The position numbers were made by a program, and so were the translations under genes. From Xiphydria camelus (lineage: Eukaryota > Arthropoda > Insecta > Hymenoptera > Xiphydriidae), in assembly GCA_963678675.1 (NCBI GenBank), contig OY783197.1, positions 10,474,304 to 10,538,303 on the forward strand: 64,000 nucleotides of DNA, given 5' to 3'. This document shows positions 34,211 through 45,834 of the stretch, piece after piece. The notes below the pieces were generated by a model. It was not told the DNA's origin. It did no database searches and worked only from the letters and a program-made list of their open reading frames with translations. Within the stretch, counting starts at the first letter, position 1; each line of letters opens with the position of its first letter.

Positions 34211-34630
34211 ATGGAAATGAATCACTGTGTAACGCAATTCATAAGCGATCGTGGGGACTTCAACTCCAAGCGATACCACCTGGCGTTGGCCTCAGATAGT
34301 CTGTGCGAATGCGGAGTACTCGAGACGTTAACTCACATCCTCTATGAATGTCCGGTGCACGACAAGGCGAGGGCCCGGTTGACCGAGGAAACACAATTGA
34401 ACGGCTCGTTGTTGCCACTATTTGAGGATCGACTGCTCGAGCGTGACACTATTAACCCTTTCGCTGCTCCAGACGTACATATACGCCTAGAACAGCCTGG
34501 ACAGAGACGTATTTATACGTCTGGAGCAGCGAAAGTGTTAAAGGCTTCAGCAGCTTCGCTGCGGGAGTCCATAGGGTTAAAATCGAAGGACGTGCGGGGA
34601 CGGACGGCCAAGGCTAGACGGCTCGCCTAG
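34211..34630 (+). pseudogene. R1 C-terminal zinc-knuckle domain, open for 139 codons
   Basis: FISDRGDFNSKRYHLALAS is followed by CECGVLETLTHILYECPVHD. The CxC...H...C arrangement is the CCHC-type domain at the end of R1-clade ORF2. The frame runs through a 90 bp TTAA hairpin insertion and ends ARRLA before a stop. Confidence 0.75.
34452..34541. mobile_element. 90 bp TTAA-bounded hairpin MITE
   Basis: TTAACCCTTTCGCTGCTCCA at the left pairs with the right end finishing GCAGCGAAAGTGTTAA. TTAA bounds both ends, as for piggyBac-type MITEs. It is read through by the R1 frame. Confidence 0.75.
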
Positions 34631-34656
34631 CCCGGGAGGAATTTCCTTTTACACTA

Positions 34657-35003
34657 AAGGCGGAAACAGACTAAGCTCACGTCACGTGAGCTCACGTGCT
34701 ATCACGTTACAGACGAAAAGTGTGGAGCGCTGTTTTACGTAGTATGTTAATACATCAGAACCACACTGAAGTAATCTCATGCGTATTACGTTACATCGCC
34801 AACCGCACGCGTGGTAGCGTGTGATTATCTTCTGCATATCCACACAATGTGTGGCGATGTAACGTAATACGCATGAGATGACTTCAGTGTGGTTCTAACG
34901 TATTAACATACTATGTAAAACAGCGCTCCACACTTTTCGTCTGTAACGTGATAGCACGTGAGCTCACGTGAGCTCACGTGACGTAGCTTAGTCTGTTCCG
35001 CCT
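34657..35003. mobile_element. 347 bp near-perfect palindrome in the R1 3' region
   Basis: AAGGCGGAAACAGACTAAGC at the left and GCTTAGTCTGTTCCGCCTT at the right bound arms that pair almost throughout (CACGTGAGCTCACGTG, GTAATACGCATGAGAT). The loop lies near 34815-34845 and is rich in ACGCGTGGTAGCGTG. Confidence 0.85.
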
Positions 35004-35516
35004 TAACGCGCGAACTAGACAAAGGGAATCGCAACACCGAAGCATGGTAAAGAGGAGGTTCGGCCTGCATTAGGTGAGAATCCCGAAATCAAAATCAGAA
35101 GACACGGTACCGTCATGGAACCGGTTAATGACTGCAAGAGCAGTCTTGTACACAAAAGTGCTCAAAATTTAAATTTTTTAACATTCTTTTAATGCATAGT
35201 GGGTATATTTTGGAAGGCTAATGTTTTCTAAATATTTATATAGGTATATTTTTTTATTAGAGAAAGACAAATATTTTTAAAATATAATAAGAAGTACAAA
35301 GGGTGCGAAGACCCGGTTATTGACGCCCTGAAATCGCTAGCGCCAGTTATTGACACCTCAACTTTAATTTCTGACTAACCTTCTTATAATAGTCCAAATA
35401 ATTTTTAAATTATGACAAAAAGTCGCAAAAAGGATTGCACTTATTAAGAAACTGATAACAATTTTTTTCTGTGTAATACAGAACATGTTAAGGATAAATT
35501 TACTTGTTTACTCTCC

Positions 35517-38110
35517 TTATTTTGGCTTCGATGGTACGTCAACATCGCCGGTATCGTTAGCAGTGGTTTTATCAGTTATAATCTCCTTTTTTATTTGTTT
35601 TGCAATAATCGGTGATTCCTCCTTAATCTTTTCTTCTTGATTTGTATTCTCTTTTTTGATTGTGATGGCTGGTGTACTCTTCCTAACTGATTTTCGTTTC
35701 TGCTTCTTCTCTGTTGCAAGTTGTTTCTTGGCATTTACTTTCTCTTTCTCTAGTCTTCTTGCTTCCATTTCCTTTTCTTTTTTCAGTAAGCGAGCTTTTT
35801 ATAACATTTCTCTGTTCTTCTTCTTCAATTCTTGAATTATCACACGTTTCTGTCGTTTTTTCAGTCGCTCTTGACGTTTTAATTCTTTCTTCGATTCCAA
35901 TCGAAGTTTTTCTTCGTCTTTTTGTTTATAATAGGCTACAAATTCGTCACATATTGCTGCAAATGGTAGGTATCTCTTTCGTTCGTTCACCTCTTTTCTT
36001 TTTCTACTCTTTTATCCCTGCACCAGGCCATATTAATCCTTCTTTGAATGGCATTGGCATATGATCTAGAGGACAATTCGAAGCATTCAAGGATACTGTA
36101 CTGGCCATACTGATTTCACCTGTATTTGTAAGTGATGGAGCTTCTTCCTTAGTGCAATCGTTACTATCTTTAGGCTGAGGTGTCGAACTTCTGATAGGTT
36201 CTGTACATGAAGTGATAAGCGATGAATTTTCTTCGCCAAAACAATCACGTTGTTCACCAGCAGCATGAGATTGTCCAGACAAATCTTTCGAAACAGTTCT
36301 ATCTGTGGAAACATGGGACATAATGTCACCCGACAAGTTACCAATATTTGCCAGTTGAGAGCCATGATCATCAACAGATCCAATAACTTGTTGGTTCTTT
36401 TGTTTGATTTTGTCATCGAAGACTGGTCTCGGACTTTCATTGGTGTGTTCATCTTCGTCTTTCTGCTTTAATGGAGATTGCTTACCTAGTACGCCATGCT
36501 CACCAGATTCATTTAACAATTTATTAGCTAGGAGCAATAACTCGCCATCTACAATCTCGAAAGTCGCCTCATTTCCCAAATTTGCAATTTCTTCTCCATC
36601 TGTGGCCCAAGTACTGCTGAACATTGATGAGGGAACAGATTCAACATTCTCCTGCTCTGTGCAATCATCAAAAACATTTTCGTGATAATATGTTGTCATA
36701 TCTTTACTTAAAATCTATAAAATAAAATAACAAAATACTATTTATTACGATGAAGGTATCCAAATTTATCCAAATTTACGAAGTTAGTTTCATTAATGTG
36801 TATGTACCGGAGTTGTATCGATGTTAATCATTTCATTTGTCTCAGTTGAAACGCCACGAGATGTAGTGTTTTGTGCTACGCTCAGTTTTTTTCCACAAAT
36901 TGAATAAACTTTCATGGCATGTAGCTCCAGTCCATTCTTTATTAACTCCAATATCTTTAAAGCGTTGGATGATATCAGCGGAAATGTTGTTTTCCATTTC
37001 CTGAAGTACTGATGAGGAGGAGTTCATCGATGTTTGCGGCAGTGGAAGATCATTAAGTGAACTTTTTCTAGAATTTTTAAAGAATTTCTCATAGTTGACA
37101 GCATCTGCAGAATAAGGATAAAGGCCAGTGGCACGAAATCCATTAGCCAAAATTGGTTCCCACTTCAATGAATCCACGGCTTGTGTCATCAACACTGCAA
37201 ATTTGTCCAATGGTAGCTGCTCTCTATTGTTTTTCATGCTCCAGTCTCGTACGGCGCTTGCCCAGGCTGCTTTAAGAGGTCGAAAGACAGCGACGTCCAT
37301 CGGTTGCAATATGTGCGTTGCATTAGGATATAATGCTGTTAGGATAATGTTTTTTCCCTACACAACAAAGCTACTTCTATTGTTAAGTGTGCTGAATGGC
37401 CATCAACGTAGAGGATTACTGGAAATTGAATTCCATTCTTTACCAACCAGGGGTAAAAAATGTTTGAAATCCACTCATATAGAATGACTGCTGTTTCGTA
37501 ACCCTTGTCAGCATGTCCAATACCCCCAACCCGAATGCATAGCACTGGAAATATTGCGAGGAATCATTTTGTAACTGAATAGGACCAGTGGAGGTACCAC
37601 TTGGCCAGCAGCATTACCACAGAAGAGAACAGTTACAGTTTCCTTAGTATTGTTTTTAACACGAGTGTATGCAGTTTTATCCTCCTTTAGCACATATATT
37701 ATACTTTACCAGCTTTTGGTGCTAATTCAAATGCTGATTCATCGCAATTGAATACACTAGAAGGTTCTATATTTTGATAATCACAGGGCTCCAGTTGTTT
37801 AGCTGTTTTTTCAAACCGGTTACGAATAGCTACTTCGGTGACAGAAGCTCTCACGTCTGACGAATTTTGGGATACTTTTTCACATATCTCAGGATGACGA
37901 TCATTAAAGTTGTAGATCCAGGTTTTTCCAGGACGGTTATCCTTAAACATTGGTTCCTCTTTCTTCATTGCTTTGAGGAGTGTTTGCACATTATCCAGCA
38001 ACTGCTCTCGTCTTACTGGAAATCCTCCCTCACTCATGTAGACTATCCAGTCTACCAATCGAACTTCAGTCTCTTCACCTCTAGTACATATTTTGGTCCT
38101 CTTCTTTGGA
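35517..38110 (-). mobile_element. Decayed pogo/jerky-type (CENP-B-like) transposon gene
   Basis: Minus strand, N to C: remnant of the first helix-turn-helix; CENP-B-type DNA-binding part (LVDWIVYMSEGGFPV, FKDNRPGKTWIYNF, RHPEICEKVS); and the DDE_1 catalytic domain with aspartates in VFNCDESAF, VILYVDGHSAH and LQPMDVAVF. The tail has an acidic part, PMPFKEGLIWPGAG, and a long lysine/glutamate coiled-coil end. Lesions: frameshifts near 38087, 37695, 37519 (G run), 37355 (A run) and 36000, and an in-frame TAA at 35799-35801. A plausible intron joins ...NIDTTP (36808) to ILSKDMTTYY (36713). No terminal repeats were found; the N-terminal side abuts a Helitron. Confidence 0.85.
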
Positions 38111-38148
38111 TTCCTGGCTGTAAAACTCCAGTTTTTGATGTGTAAACA

Positions 38149-38765
38149 TCTATGCTATAGCTCTACGGTGGGACCTTCCTGGGAAATCGAGCGTCAGATG
38201 TAAGCCGTGTACATGTGACTGCGTCAGTGTGTGTGTGGCGCTACTGCGCATACTATTCGCGCAAGCTGGATTATCTCAACGGGAAAACATTTTAGAGAAA
38301 AATGTTTAATACAAAACTTTAAGGATTTTCCCGTGGCTACCCAGTGGTTGTATTGGATTTGACCTTGACCGTGACCTTTAAGTTAATATCAAATGCCTTC
38401 CTAAACCGTTCATCCGATTGCGATGAAACTTTGGGGAACAGTTGGACGCATATCCGCGAAGGTTTCTGAGTTAGTAAATCTTATACAGGGTGTTCAAAAA
38501 GTCGAACTATACTTGACCTAAACTTGACCTCCGCTGACAATAAAGGTAACATAAAAAAAAAGGTCAAGGACACATTTGAACGTGAAAAAAAATTAATTTG
38601 ACCTCGATATAACCTTGAAGGTCATGGTCAAGGTCAAATCCAATATGACCATTGCGTAGCCCGGGAAAAATACTAAAAGTTTTGTATTAAAAATGTATTT
38701 AAACAATGGTGGACGGACAAAATCAATCCACAATCTACCCGTGCGAAGCCGGGACGGGCTGCTAG
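38149..38765 (+). mobile_element. 617 bp non-autonomous Helitron
   Basis: It begins TCTATGCTATAG after an A and ends with the hairpin CCCGTGCGAAGCCGGGACGG (continuing G) followed by CTG and CTAG before a T. TC...CTAG ends, a 3' hairpin and A/T insertion without target duplication are Helitron hallmarks. The 3' end resembles a widespread insect Helitron family. The interior repeats GACCTTGACC and GGTCAAGG motifs. Non-coding. Confidence 0.7.
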
Positions 38766-39016
38766 TTTAAAATAAAACATGTTTTTTAATAAATCCTGCC
38801 AAACATTCCTTGTGTTTTTGTGTCATTTAATAATACGGTTTCCGGTCCAAACACGTTTCTCCGTGTTCGAGGTGGCTACCACTGCGCGGAGTCTAATGCA
38901 TTATTATCACTGAACCAAAGCGCATGCGCCTATGGGTTTATAGGTAAAAAACATTTGTTTTAGCGAAATCTACCAACCCTCAAATTTTGGCACAACAGTT
39001 TCGGAACACCCTGTAC

Positions 39017-40764
39017 ATACAGACTGTTCCCCGCTATACACGCCAGCGTAGCACATTGCATATCGGTTGGCGCTATCGGATCCTAGATGGTTCCCTAAAA
39101 TTCGGTGACAATACCGACAGCCCGGACACGAACCAAATAGACGTTTCAGTCCGAAAAACACCGGTCATTTCAATAGTGGTGAATGTGACAGACGCTCTGA
39201 CAGATAGCTTGATAATCGTTTGGATTTTTTTCGAATAATCAAGATAGTGAACGGAAGCAGTGCCATTTTTCTCTGGTTGCTTTATTGTGCATAAAGAGTA
39301 GGAAAGGAGACATCAGTATCTCAGAAGAAGTGCCATCAGATAAGTTACTCCCTAACTGACCCCCTTAACCTCATTTTGATCACTTATAAAGAACAAATAT
39401 CTTTGTGGTTATTCTATTTTTTGTTTTCAGCGTCATGCGAAAACGGGACGGATTGATGGAAATTTGATTTTTCTTCGCTGTCAAAAATCAACCTAGGTAG
39501 AGAAGCATTCTCTAGAACTCTGAAGTACAATGCCACGGTAGGAATATCAGGCTCTACCGACATGACATGCTTCGACAAGGTCTGTATTAACTTTAGCGGT
39601 ATATTGGGGACACTGCACTAATCCTATGGCACATTTTTCTATCTGGGAAAGCATATTATTATGGTAGTACAGCTGTACAGCGTTCCGATAATATACCGTC
39701 TTCCTGTACTGACAGTATAGATAAGAGTCGGATAAGTTCGTATAAGTTTCCGTATTGAAAATAAATACGGTTCTGTACAACTCGAATATATATTGTACTG
39801 TTTTCGTCTTAAATCTGTATTAGGGCCATGTAAAGCCGTATTTATTTTAATATGGAGACTTCTACGGCCTTATTCAGCACTTATCTGTCTAATCGGCATT
39901 AGTGATTCCTCATTGACCGTCGTTACACCGGAGACGAAGAAGAGATGAAATAGAAGTGAGGTACATGTACACTTCACGTTTGACAGGTCGGTGTAGAAAT
40001 TGGAACTTGTGATAATACGAAAGGGGGAATATATCGATAAAGAAAAGATAATAAAATAATTACTTCATTATTGTAATCCAATTCTATCGTATCTCCTATG
40101 TTTCTACCACGGCTTTCTCAAATAGAAAAATGTGCCACAGGATTAGTGCAATGCCCCCAATATACCGCTAAAGTTGATACAGACCTTGTCGAAGCATGTC
40201 ATGTCGGTAGAACCTGATATTCCTACCGTGGCATTGTACTTCAGAGTTCTAGAGAATGCTTTTCTACCTAGGTTGATTTTTGACAGCGAAGAAAAATCAA
40301 TTTTCCATCAATCCGTCCCGTTTTCGCATGACGCTGAAAACAAAAAATAGAATAACCACAAAGATATTTGTTCTTTATAAGTGATAAAAATGAGGTTAAG
40401 AGGGTCAGTTAGGAAGTAACTTATCTGATGGCACTTCTTCTGATACTGATGTCTTCTGTCCTGCTATTTATGCACAAGCAACCAGAGAAAAATGGCACTG
40501 CTTCCGTTCACTATCTTGATTATTCGAAAAAAATCCAAACGATTATCACAAGCTATCTGTCAGAGCGTCTGTCACATTCACCACTATTGAGATGACCGAT
40601 GTTTTTCGGACTGATACGTCTATTTGGTTCGTGTCCGGACTATTTGGTTCGTGTCCGGGCTGTCGGTATTGTCACCGAATTTTAGGGAACCATCTTGGAT
40701 CCGATAGCGCCAACCGATATGCAATATGCTACGCTGGCGTGTATAGCGGGGAACAGTCTGTATA
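39017..40764. mobile_element. 1.75 kb inverted repeat with ~640 bp arms
   Basis: ATACAGACTGTTCCCCGCTA on the left and its complement on the right bound arms (about 39017-39655 and 40115-40764) that match almost base for base. Examples are TACGCTGGCGTGTATAGCGG and CTTCGACAAGGTCTGTATTA. A 17 bp unit (TTTGGTTCGTGTCCGGACTA) is duplicated only in the right arm near 40622-40658. The loop (39660-40110) is AT-rich. Open frames in the arms mirror each other and are artefacts. Confidence 0.8.
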
Positions 40765-41634
40765 CAATACAACATGTATTCACTCGATGTATAAAAGTAC
40801 ATCTTAAATATATTCTATTAACGTAACAAATACATTACAAATATATTCTGCTTATACACTTACTATATGCATCGAAATATATATTTTAAGTATTTGCAAA
40901 GTATGCAAAAATAAGTAAAAAAGTTATACAATCGAAATACTTATATATGTATATTTTGAAATACTTCTTTATACAGGACTACTCAGAATAGTCATCCTGT
41001 TTATTTCAGTTAATTGTCATTTTATGAACAAGTATTTCAAATAAAATTTGTTTGGTACGGAGAAATACATACATGTATATGTTACATGCAAGAAATGTTT
41101 GATAACCTATGTTGTGACAGAGATATGAAAGTTACCTCTATTTTCATACAAGTTTTAAAATTTATCAAGATTAATAAGAAATGTATAAGATGAATACCTA
41201 TCCGTTGAATGTTCTGTCAGATATTTTCGTACGAAGTACGTTAAGTTGGACGTAAAGTATAAAGTAAGTTACTCGCCGCGTGTGACTAAGTTCCCAGCGC
41301 CCAACAAAATTTATTCTTGTACCTACTACTTTAACCTGAAATATCTCATAAACGGTTCAGCTGATGGATATTTCATCTATATTTCTTTTATTAGTCTCAA
41401 TGAACTCTAAAGCGTTTCTAAGTATAAAAATATAGTTTCGTATGAAAATGTGGAAGTAAGTTTCAGATCTCGTAAATATCAAATGTTATCAAAGATTTGT
41501 CACACGTATTATATGTCCTCCTTGATACCAAATAATTTATATTTGAAAGACTTGTTCATGAAATAATAAATAAAAGAAAAAACAGAATGACTATCCTGAA
41601 TATAATAGAACACCCTATATGTATATGTCGCACC
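40765..41634. other. Intronic spacer, no gene seen
   Basis: AT-rich sequence inside the 18.3 kb SLC6 intron, without recognisable element boundaries. Confidence 0.4.
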
Positions 41635-42550
41635 CACTTAGCGTAATTGGCCGTTTCTTAAAATGGATATCCACTTCGCGAACTGTAACCGAACTGTAAC
41701 CAGATAGAGGAATAATATTTTATTCCACTATCTGGATAAAATTCTGTCCAGTTCATGAAATGGAAATATTTTTTATCCATTTAAAATGAAATCATCTTAC
41801 ATTACAATATCGTCCACTTCCTGCAAAAAGTCACTAACATTTATCATCAACTGACAGGTAGTTTGCTCTATAATATCGGTATTATATTTCGGTAAATGAC
41901 TTTTTATGATGCGCGCATGCTCACTTCCAACGCATTTAACACTCAGTGAGTTTTACCATTTAAAGATTTAATCAAATTAAGCTACTAGGTCCAGTTAGGT
42001 GATTTTACAAAATATGTTAGTTAGTGACTTTTTGCAGGAAGGAGGCGATATGTTGTAGGTAAATAATAACTTTTTCGGCAGATAGTATTTGCCTAGGCAA
42101 ATAGCTTTTGTGGCTTCACTCGCTCAGCCGATTCTAACCTAACCTAACCTAATCTAACCTTACCAAATCTAATTTATTTATATTTAAATGTGTTATGTTA
42201 TGTTAGGTTAGGTTAGAATCGGCGGAGCGAGCGAAGCCACGAAAGCTATTTGCCTAGGCAAGTACTATCTGCCTAAAATTACTATTTGCCTGCGACAAAC
42301 CCGTATGTTTAAATTCACCGCCGAGCGCTGCTGTAACAAATAGATAGCAATATAGGTAACTAAAAGTTTACAGAATATCCATAAAAGTAAGTTTAAAAAC
42401 CTTTATAGCTTATTACGTCCATTTCATGAACTGGACAGAATTTTATCCAGATAGTGGAATAAAATATTATTCCTCTATTCCTCTATCTGGTTACAGTTCG
42501 CGAAGTGGATATCCATTTCATGAAACGGCCAATTACGCTATGTGGGTGCG
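41635..42550. repeat. Paired MITE copies enclosing two hairpin elements
   Basis: Copies of the MITE seen at 4350-4540 lie at 41635-41815 (minus) and 42415-42550 (plus), so the whole block is an inverted repeat. Inside are a hairpin with ends CACTTCCTGCAAAAAGTCAC (about 41817-42049) and one with ends GGCAGATAGTATTTGCCTAG (about 42078-42290). The latter contains the GTGGCTTCGCTCGCT hairpin family and TTAGGT tracts. Confidence 0.7.
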
Positions 42551-42818
42551 ATATATACACCTCAAATATGCACATATCTTCTCCGTAGGGACAACATTTC
42601 TTCGAAGTAAAGGTTTGGAAAGTTACTCATCTAGATGAAGAATTTTTCCAAACAATGTATAGTACATTCACAATCAAAATTATAGATGTAGGTCAATCTC
42701 GTTTCTTAGATCAAATTCCACGGATTTTTAAAAAGATTAGAACATTTCTTGGATCAAGTTCTTTGCTCATCTTCGATTTGAACATTTAATGTCGCTCACG
42801 AGAACGACAAATACCCAC

Positions 42819-43082
42819 CTGCAAATCGCAACTGCAGGGATCCAAAGAACGGAAGCCAGAATGAGAAGGGTTATAAGAACGAGAGCCCAGGTCGGCCATT
42901 CCTGTATTTCCGTAGCACCTTTACTGGGAACCCAGGCTGGATATCCGCTTCCCTCCATCATGATATCTATGAACGAGGCCACAAGGATGCTCAGCATAGC
43001 CAGAGGACTCAGATATTTCCAACAAATTAGCCAATATAAACCGGGTCGATTGCCGGTCATAAGTTCTATATCGTCGGCAAAT
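42819..43082 (-). CDS. SLC6 transporter, coding exon 12 (TM11 and TM12)
   Basis: Starts FADDIELMTGNRPGLYWLIC. TM11 is WKYLSPLAMLSILVASFIDI and TM12 is WALVLITLLILASVLWIPAV, ending AICR with a phase-2 donor (AG/GTGGGT). The donor opens the 18.3 kb intron. Confidence 0.93.
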
Positions 43083-43170
43083 CTGAGGGATAACACATAG
43101 ACTAATAATCCAAAGATTCAAAACTAATGAATAACGATCAATAATGCGAACGCAAGGAAGTCAAGCTCAC

Positions 43171-43330
43171 CTTTTTAAACCATATACGTAGGATACACCG
43201 ATGCATTCGAAAAAGGCGATGATAAGGAGAGGAAAATTTCCACTAAAATTGTCGAACAGCACGAAGATATAGCTACCGGCACCGTGAGCAAACGCCATCG
43301 AAATAACACAGCATACTAAGCAGATGACTC
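43171..43330 (-). CDS. SLC6 transporter, coding exon 11 (TM9 and TM10)
   Basis: Encodes VICLVCCVISMAFAHGAGSY (TM9), then NFPLLIIAFFECIGVSYVYG (TM10), LK and a split codon. The intron to exon 12 is 88 bp. Confidence 0.92.
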
Positions 43331-43807
43331 CTAGATAATAATGTTTAATTGTGGGTCAGTGATTCTTTCATGGCTGGTGTGAGACGATTGGTATGCTGTA
43401 GGTACATGTAATCATTGGACTGTAACTCTGTTGAAGGCATACAATGTAGAAGAGATTGTGAATCACTATTCACAACCACACACAATACAGTAAACAATTA
43501 TTTCCTTTACTATTCTTTATAACTTTAAAGACGTTAGATAAATACTCGCGCAGCTCCATTTTATTGATTAACTTCGTATAATAACTGGATATTACTAGAC
43601 TACTATTGTGAAAGAACCAGAAAATTTAATATTATTCTCAATAAATACAGTTATATAAATGTTATATAATTCCAATGAAATTCAATGTCATATGTAATAT
43701 AATATGAATGTTATCCATAAATTACCAGTCAGTTTTAATTTCTTACTTAGTTAAATAACATTGTTACATAACATTGTAACATCACGTCGTGAAATAATGT
43801 AACGTTG

Positions 43808-44025
43808 TACAGGTTGTTTACGCCCAGGCTCCATGAGTGTATAGAGCCTTTTTCGAGTTTTCTCCATACGCGAACTAATAGTGATCCATGCAGTTTGATC
43901 TTCAATTAATAGATGGCCTCAGTGATAACAGGGAAGATTAACCTATCTACTAATTGGTTTGTGTATGTGACAAATTTAAAATAGGATCCACACACATTCT
44001 CAGAGCCTGGGCGTGAACACCCTGT
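43808..44025. mobile_element. 218 bp MITE (TACAGGTTGTTTACGCCCAG ends)
   Basis: The ends are complementary (right end GGGCGTGAACACCCTGTA). A sister copy lies at 46551-46768. The ends also match those of the outer inverted repeat at 15083-18312, so all three belong to one family. It sits in the intron between SLC6 exons 10 and 11. Confidence 0.75.
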
Positions 44026-44087
44026 ATAATCTGACAAAAGTCAGTCTCTATCCGATTGAAGTTTTATCACTGGTAATTACCAACCCT

Positions 44088-44627
44088 TTTTTTTATAGAG
44101 CGGGAAAACTTTTATAGCCACCCCAGGCTGAACTAGGCCCGGGGGAGTGTCGAACTCAGAGGCTCTAGTAGTGCAAGTCCTCCTCTACCGATTAAACCCC
44201 AACTCTCGTCCCTCCATCCCTTAAAAGGAGGGTCCCAGGCCGCCTTGGGGGCCAATCTTTCGGGAGTCCTCCCAGGATATGGACTGTGTCGCCCTCTGCC
44301 CGATTGTAGCTCACGACTTGAAGAAATCGGGAGGTGGTGATAACCACCAACCCTTAAACTCAAAACAGGGGCACCTACCCCGGAAGAGGGGTGGAGTCCA
44401 ATAAACATATCGCAAGTTAGCCCTTTGCGTTACTTTATTCCGCGGCTTGGATGCAGGCGAAGAATGAAAATAAATAAAATAATAATGGAGAGAGGGGTAC
44501 TCCGGCTGATTCACTAGGCGTAGCTTAGAATAAGGGGTAAGAGTGAGATAAATAAACAAGTCGTGTTCGTGAGAGGGGGCTGGAAGTAGCCAAAATAAAT
44601 AGGGGACGGGCAGACGGAGCTAAGTAG
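44088..44627 (-). mobile_element. 540 bp SINE-like retroposon with 11 bp target duplication
   Basis: TTACCAACCCT is duplicated at 44077-44087 and 44628-44638, and a run of eight or more T just inside the left copy is the poly(A) tail of a minus-strand insertion. On the minus strand a TTTAATCGGTAGAGG box A-like and a GAGTTCGACACTC box B-like motif occur about 50 bp apart, near 44210-44145. The tRNA-like part is near the 3' end and not the 5' end, which is unusual for a SINE. The interior is GC-rich and has no coding character. Confidence 0.6.
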
Positions 44628-44921
44628 TTACCAACCCTGCTTAAACTCTTCCATCTAACACAACCAATCAATGATGACACTCATTGTCTATACTTCTACA
44701 AAATTATATACGTTATATTTGCTATGTTCCAGATCCCAGTTCAAACCTTGTATAACTATTACGATGCATAAATGACAATGATGTATTATAATATTACCTG
44801 TAACCGCCATGTTATATATATCATTATTATAAATTGTCTTTACTGGGATTTCTGCCTCAGAATTGATCTAGTGAATTCGTTCTGGTATTATGTACTCGTT
44901 GGTATTGATTTACCGTATCAT

Positions 44922-45165
44922 ATGAGGGGGTCAGTGGAAAAGTGGTACAAGTCACAATTTTGAATTATTTGAGTTAACTGCAAAAATGCATAGTTAAAGA
45001 AAATATCTGTTTAGAAAAAAAAGTGGTATAAGTGGAAACCATACCATTGTACACTTATGCCATTTTTTTCGAAACAGATATTTACTTTAACTATGCATTT
45101 TTGCAGTTAACTCAAATAATCCAAATTGTCACTTGTACCACTTTTCCACTGACCCCCTCATATAT
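44922..45165. mobile_element. 244 bp hairpin MITE
   Basis: TATGAGGGGGTCAGTGGAAA at the left pairs with the right end TTTCCACTGACCCCCTCATA. Inner arms pair through TTTGAGTTAACTGCAAAAAT. It is in the intron between exons 10 and 11. Confidence 0.8.
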
Positions 45166-45255
45166 GATAATCATACCTTTCATGCTCTTTCTTCCTTTAA
45201 CAAGTAGTTTAATATTCATACTTTGAGTATGAGTATAATAGCTTAAAATATTTAC

Positions 45256-45457
45256 CAGTGAGAATCTCTTTTCGTAAATTGGGGAAAAGCTTCATGTCGA
45301 CGATACTGGTGACGACTCCTTCCAAAGTCCCAAACTGGGAATCAATGCCCAGCGTAAAGAGCATGAGGAAGAATAATACCGACCAAAACTGAGCACCCGG
45401 AAATTGATTGATCGCTTCTGTGAATATGATGAATGCCAGGCCAGTCCCGGAAGCAGA
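45256..45457 (-). CDS. SLC6 transporter, coding exon 10 (TM8)
   Basis: Starts [20 protein letters not shown]. The motif [19 protein letters not shown] contains the conserved aspartate and serine region of TM8 used for Na+ binding. It ends phase 1 before GTAAAT. Confidence 0.93.
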
Positions 45458-45535
45458 CTGAAAGGAATTCCGAAGTCCACTTGCATAAGGACATTAAATT
45501 CAAATATATCAGTACGATACAGCGCATTCGCTTAC

Positions 45536-45735
45536 GTTGTCCAACTCTTTTTCGAGATTGCATTCAAGTAATTCCGGCATTATTAAGTTGTCTAAAGAGC
45601 CATTTCCGTTGGTGATATTGATCAGAGTGCCAGGAATTGGAACCTTGTCAAAATCAATTTCGTGCCCAAAAATACGAATGAGGATCGTGTTTCTCTCAGC
45701 TAGACATTGCTCGTAAACCATCCTCGCTTTGAAAC
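45536..45735 (-). CDS. SLC6 transporter, coding exon 9 (extracellular loop 4)
   Basis: Sixty-six codons after the split glycine: FKARMVYEQCLAERNTILIR to LECNLEKELDN. This is a long hydrophilic loop with NIT and NGS glycosylation motifs. A long loop here is typical of the B0AT-like branch. The following intron is only 78 bp. Confidence 0.9.
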
Positions 45736-45834
45736 CTTCGGAAAAGTTAAATAACAATAGTATAATAAATGTCCAAGCTCGCTATTGAAATAAAATCCAG
45801 AAATATCTGTGTGAAACTAGGATTCATCTCTTAC

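Larger units (their letters stand above)
27842..35140 (+). mobile_element. Decayed R1-clade non-LTR retrotransposon carrying nested insertions
   Basis: Order on the plus strand: 5' untranslated region (to about 28390), gag-like ORF1 (to about 29090), endonuclease (29090-29700), reverse transcriptase (about 30300-33560), C-terminal zinc knuckle (34210-34630) and 3' region. The frame is broken by many stops and shifts. Four insertions interrupt it: a TTAA-flanked 2.0 kb element, a 348 bp MITE, a 90 bp TTAA hairpin and a 347 bp palindrome. R1-clade elements often target 28S rDNA, but no rDNA flanks this copy. It sits in the 18.3 kb intron of the SLC6 gene, in antisense orientation. Confidence 0.85.

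Noticed and set aside
27842..35140. rDNA locus, because R1-clade elements often insert in 28S genes
   Set aside because: No 28S-like sequence borders the element; it lies within an SLC6 intron.
39547..40807. Several 60-77 codon frames
   Set aside because: The same sequence appears mirrored in both arms of the inverted repeat, and no domain is visible.
42767..43121. Plus-strand and alternative minus-strand frames over SLC6 exon 12
   Set aside because: The minus-strand frame encodes TM11-TM12 with correct splice borders; the others are shadows.
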